Assembly (NCBI GenBank): GCA_900550105.1
Contig: URQW01000119.1
Span: 1 to 7,511, forward strand
Length of the DNA stretch: 7,511 nt
DNA from: an uncultured Pelosinus sp.
GTDB lineage: Bacteria; Bacillota; Negativicutes; UMGS1260
Reading direction: 5' to 3'
Shown here: piece after piece, positions 5,701 to 7,511 of the stretch
How the letters are laid out: each line of letters opens with the position of its first letter
Numbering within the stretch: the first letter of the stretch is position 1
Notes under the pieces: generated by a model
The model's input: the letters and a program-made list of their open reading frames with translations, nothing else
Told to the model about the DNA's origin: nothing
Database searches by the model: none
Program-made: the position numbers and the translations under genes

Positions 5701-6216
5701 ATGGTCCAACGCTATCATTTTTGCCCCTGGTGCGGCGGTTCGCTTCACTACCAGAAACAGCAGGAGCAAAATCGCCTTACCTGTGTACAGTGTGAAAAGA
5801 TTTTTTATGAAAATCCGGTTGTTGGCGTAGCTGGTATCTTATTGAATGAGCAAGGGAGAGTGCTCTTAGGGCGCCGCAGTCCTACTAGTACTTACAGTGG
5901 TCTTTGGTGCATACCTTGCGGTTATGTCGAATATGATGAAGAGGTACGCGCGGCTTTGCAGCGAGAATTTCTGGAAGAAACAGGGCTGGTTGTAAAGCCT
6001 GGCCAAGTATTTACCGCTTTGTCTAATTTTCATAATCCGGCGCAGCATACGGTAGGAATTTGGTTTTGGGTAGAAAAATGTAGTGGTTTAGAGCAAGCGG
6101 GTGACGATTTGAGTGAAGTGGCTTATTTTTCGTTAGAGACCCTGCCGCCACTAGCATTTCCTACAGACCAACAGGTTCTTGCGATGCTGCTGAATCAAAG
6201 CAAGCAAAATAAGTGA
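5701..6216 (+). CDS. NUDIX hydrolase with N-terminal zinc ribbon
   Basis: NUDIX enzymes cleave a nucleoside diphosphate linked to another moiety, with divalent metal at the NUDIX box. The 171-residue protein opens with a zinc ribbon, CPWCGG (Cys8, Cys11) and CVQC (Cys28, Cys31), followed by the linker FYENP. The NUDIX fold starts near 41, and the box GX5EX7REXXEEXGX is complete: Gly74, Glu80, then REFLEETGL (88-96) with the metal-binding glutamates. The zinc ribbon recalls NAD pyrophosphatase NudC, but the SQPWPFPxS signature of NudC is absent, so the substrate is not assigned. ATG 5701 is supported by GGAGG (5688-5692) at 8 bases; the frame-shifted shorter readings nearby are not coding. uppP follows after 35 bases with no terminator, so the two are probably co-transcribed. 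I found no convincing promoter in 5657-5687. Confidence 0.92.
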   Translation: MVQRYHFCPWCGGSLHYQKQQEQNRLTCVQCEKIFYENPVVGVAGILLNEQGRVLLGRRSPTSTYSGLWCIPCGYVEYDEEVRAALQREFLEETGLVVKPGQVFTALSNFHNPAQHTVGIWFWVEKCSGLEQAGDDLSEVAYFSLETLPPLAFPTDQQVLAMLLNQSKQNK

Positions 6217-6251
6217 AAGTTTATAGTTGAATGTAGGGGGATAAAGAAATC

Positions 6252-7043
6252 GTGCATGATATGATAATAGCAGTTATTTTAGGTATTGTAGAAGGAATTA
6301 CGGAGTTTTTACCGATTTCATCGACAGGACATATGATTTTAACCGGTCATTTACTCGATTTTGATGGACCAGAGGCTAGTGTTTTTGAGGTCTTTATTCA
6401 GCTTGGGGCGATACTCGCTGTCGTTATGATTTATCGCGATCAATTTCGGCAGATACTCACAAAATCTCACGGCGTAAGAAAAGGGCTGACTATAAAGCAT
6501 GTAGCAGCCGGTATTTTGCCGGTTATGGCTGTAGGATATGTAGCCCATCACTTTATTAAAACGTACTTGTTTTCTACTGGCACAGTCATTATTGGCATGA
6601 TTGTCGGCGCTTTATTTATGCTCTATGCGGAAAAACGCTCTGGCAGGCCTACTGTAACCAAAGCAGCAGATTTGACGATAAGACAGGCCATGGGAGTAGG
6701 GCTGTTTCAAATCTTAGCGCTTTGGCCGGGCTTTTCTCGCAGCGGCGCAACGATTGCCGGCGGCCTCTGTCTAGGTGTGAGTCGGATGGCTGCAGCAGAG
6801 TTTTCATTTATCATTGCTGTGCCGCTGATGATGGTTGCCTGCATTTATGACGTGCTCAAAGTATGGCAGTCTCTTTCGATGGAAAATATTCAGATGCTCG
6901 CAGTAGGCTTTGTTGTATCTTTTGTAGTTGCTTGGGCGGCCGTGCTGTGGCTGCTTAAGTTTTTGAACCGTTCTAGTTTAGCCGCTTTCGCCTACTATCG
7001 CTTTTTATTAGCCGCTGTGTCGACTTGGTATTTCTTTTTCTAA
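6252..7043 (+). CDS. uppP: Undecaprenyl-diphosphatase UppP (BacA family)
   Basis: UppP removes a phosphate from undecaprenyl diphosphate to regenerate the lipid carrier for peptidoglycan and other wall polymers; overproduction gives bacitracin resistance. The 263 residues form a highly hydrophobic protein with about seven or eight membrane segments, the normal family size. The signature EGITEFLPISSTGHMIL (14-30) carries Glu14, Glu18 and His27, and the second catalytic loop WPGFSRSGATIAGG (158-171) carries Ser162 and Arg163. The GTG start is preferred because TAGGGGGA (6234-6241) lies 10 bases upstream, while the in-frame ATG at 6261 would be too far from it. It probably shares a transcript with the NUDIX gene. 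No hairpin terminator follows the stop, only a T-run and an A-run, so some transcription may continue into the tRNA region. Confidence 0.95.
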   Translation: MHDMIIAVILGIVEGITEFLPISSTGHMILTGHLLDFDGPEASVFEVFIQLGAILAVVMIYRDQFRQILTKSHGVRKGLTIKHVAAGILPVMAVGYVAHHFIKTYLFSTGTVIIGMIVGALFMLYAEKRSGRPTVTKAADLTIRQAMGVGLFQILALWPGFSRSGATIAGGLCLGVSRMAAAEFSFIIAVPLMMVACIYDVLKVWQSLSMENIQMLAVGFVVSFVVAWAAVLWLLKFLNRSSLAAFAYYRFLLAAVSTWYFFF

Positions 7044-7061
7044 TTTTTTTCAAAAAAAGGC

Positions 7062-7090
7062 TTTACAAGTCATTTTGAGTATGGTATTAT
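7062..7090 (+). promoter_or_regulatory. Upstream tRNA promoter P1
   Basis: The -35 box TTTACA (7062-7067) and -10 box TATTAT (7085-7090) each match five of six consensus bases, with a 17-base spacer. An extended -10 TG sits at 7082-7083. Transcription would begin near 7097, about 155 bases before the first tRNA. An A-run (7052-7058) precedes the -35 box. Confidence 0.7.
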
Positions 7091-7143
7091 TTATTCTTGT
7101 CGGGGCAAGCAAACGACGACAGCGAAAAACGGTTTTATAACAC

Positions 7144-7178
7144 AAAATAAAGTTTTGAAAAAAACTTAGAAAAAAGTG
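7144..7178 (+). promoter_or_regulatory. A/T-rich UP-element-like region before P2
   Basis: This stretch is almost all A and T and holds A-tracts at 7158-7164 and 7170-7175, about one helical turn apart. It lies directly upstream of a -35 box, where UP elements bind the RNA polymerase alpha subunit. Confidence 0.5.
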
Positions 7179-7207
7179 TTGACAAAGAAAACCGAAAGAT
7201 GTATAAT
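7179..7207 (+). promoter_or_regulatory. Consensus sigma-A promoter P2 of the tRNA cluster
   Basis: TTGACA (7179-7184) and TATAAT (7202-7207) match the consensus perfectly, with the optimal 17-base spacer. Transcription would start near 7214, about 38 bases before tRNA-Thr. The leader contains a small hairpin, TCGCT (7216-7220) with AGCGA (7224-7228). Such promoter strength fits a stable RNA operon. Confidence 0.92.
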
Positions 7208-7252
7208 AAATCTTGTCGCTGAGAGCGAAAGCTTGAACGATGAACTGAAGAT

Positions 7253-7328
7253 GCTGGTGTAGCTCAATAGGTAGAGCAGCTGACTTGTAATCAGCAGGTT
7301 GTGGGTTCAATTCCTATCACCAGCTCCA
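7253..7328 (+). tRNA. tRNA-Thr (anticodon UGU)
   Basis: The cloverleaf is complete. The acceptor GCTGGTG (7253-7259) pairs with CACCAGC (7318-7324); the D stem is GCTC/GAGC and the anticodon stem is GCTGA/TCAGC. The loop CTTGTAA has anticodon TGT at 7286-7288. The T stem GTGGG/CCTAT uses two wobble pairs. CCA is encoded at 7326-7328. It reads ACA and related threonine codons. Confidence 0.97.
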
Positions 7329-7332
7329 GCGT

Positions 7333-7419
<87 letters not shown>

Positions 7420-7434
7420 TTAAAATAATATCGT

Positions 7435-7510
7435 CGCGGGGTGGAGCAGCTGGCAGCTCGTCGGGCTCATAACCCGAAGGTCACAGGTTCAAGTCCTGTC
7501 CCCGCAACCA
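7435..7510 (+). tRNA. Initiator tRNA-fMet (anticodon CAU)
   Basis: Acceptor CGCGGGG (7435-7441) pairs with CCCCGCA (7500-7506) except at the first position, giving the C1-A72 mismatch of bacterial initiators. The anticodon stem TCGGG/CCCGA carries the three stacked G-C pairs that direct the tRNA to the ribosomal P site. Anticodon CAT is at 7468-7470, and CCA is encoded at 7508-7510. These marks separate it from elongator tRNA-Met or tRNA-Ile2. The cluster may continue beyond the window, since no terminator is seen. Confidence 0.95.
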
Positions 7511-7511
7511 T

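Noticed and set aside
7044..7058. T7-C-A7 inverted repeat after uppP as a terminator
   Set aside because: There is no G-C stem, a one-base loop cannot form a hairpin, and the A-run fits better as the upstream part of promoter P1.
7050..7310. An 86-residue ORF on the minus strand
   Set aside because: It runs antisense through both tRNA promoters and most of tRNA-Thr, and has no family resemblance.

Overview
This window looks like the chromosome of a low-to-mid GC Firmicute, most likely a Clostridia/Negativicutes-type lineage. The gene order rlmB – yacP – sigH, leading to a tRNA cluster, matches the conserved Firmicutes neighbourhood that normally continues into rpmG–secE–nusG and the ribosomal protein genes. 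SigH is very close to the Bacillus sporulation/stationary-phase sigma factor, ThyA is of the Bacillus/Clostridia subtype, and all three tRNAs encode their own CCA ends. The genus cannot be fixed from the sequence alone. All recognisable genes are on the + strand.

Layout. (1) Bases 2-52 hold the last codons of an unidentified upstream gene, including a perfect 20-bp palindrome. (2) Bases 68-1418 hold thymidylate synthase (thyA) and dihydrofolate reductase, 13 bp apart, a folate/dTMP pair in which the second enzyme recycles the dihydrofolate made by the first. (3) Bases 1501-4125 are a tight cluster: the 23S rRNA methyltransferase RlmB, a membrane-anchored VanW/G5 protein and a NYN-domain RNase of the YacP/Rae1 family. 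(4) sigH (4269-5012) has its own sigma-A-type promoter, a terminator-like hairpin in its leader, and a strong terminator after it. (5) Bases 5141-5596 encode a small P-loop protein resembling BrxF of BREX-3 phage-defence systems. It stands alone between two terminators, with a candidate SigH-type promoter in front and no other BREX gene in view. (6) A zinc-ribbon NUDIX hydrolase and undecaprenyl-diphosphatase (uppP) follow. (7) Two strong tandem promoters drive a tRNA cluster, Thr(UGU) – Tyr(GUA) – initiator fMet(CAU), which runs to the window edge.

Most of the window is housekeeping: dTMP synthesis, rRNA modification, mRNA turnover, envelope lipid recycling and tRNAs. The most unusual part is the solitary BrxF-like ATPase, self-contained as a transcription unit just behind sigH and possibly read by SigH. 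Next in interest are the leader hairpin of sigH, the ThyA–DHFR pair at a locus where many Clostridia carry thyX, and the tandem tRNA promoters that share the same start-site sequence.
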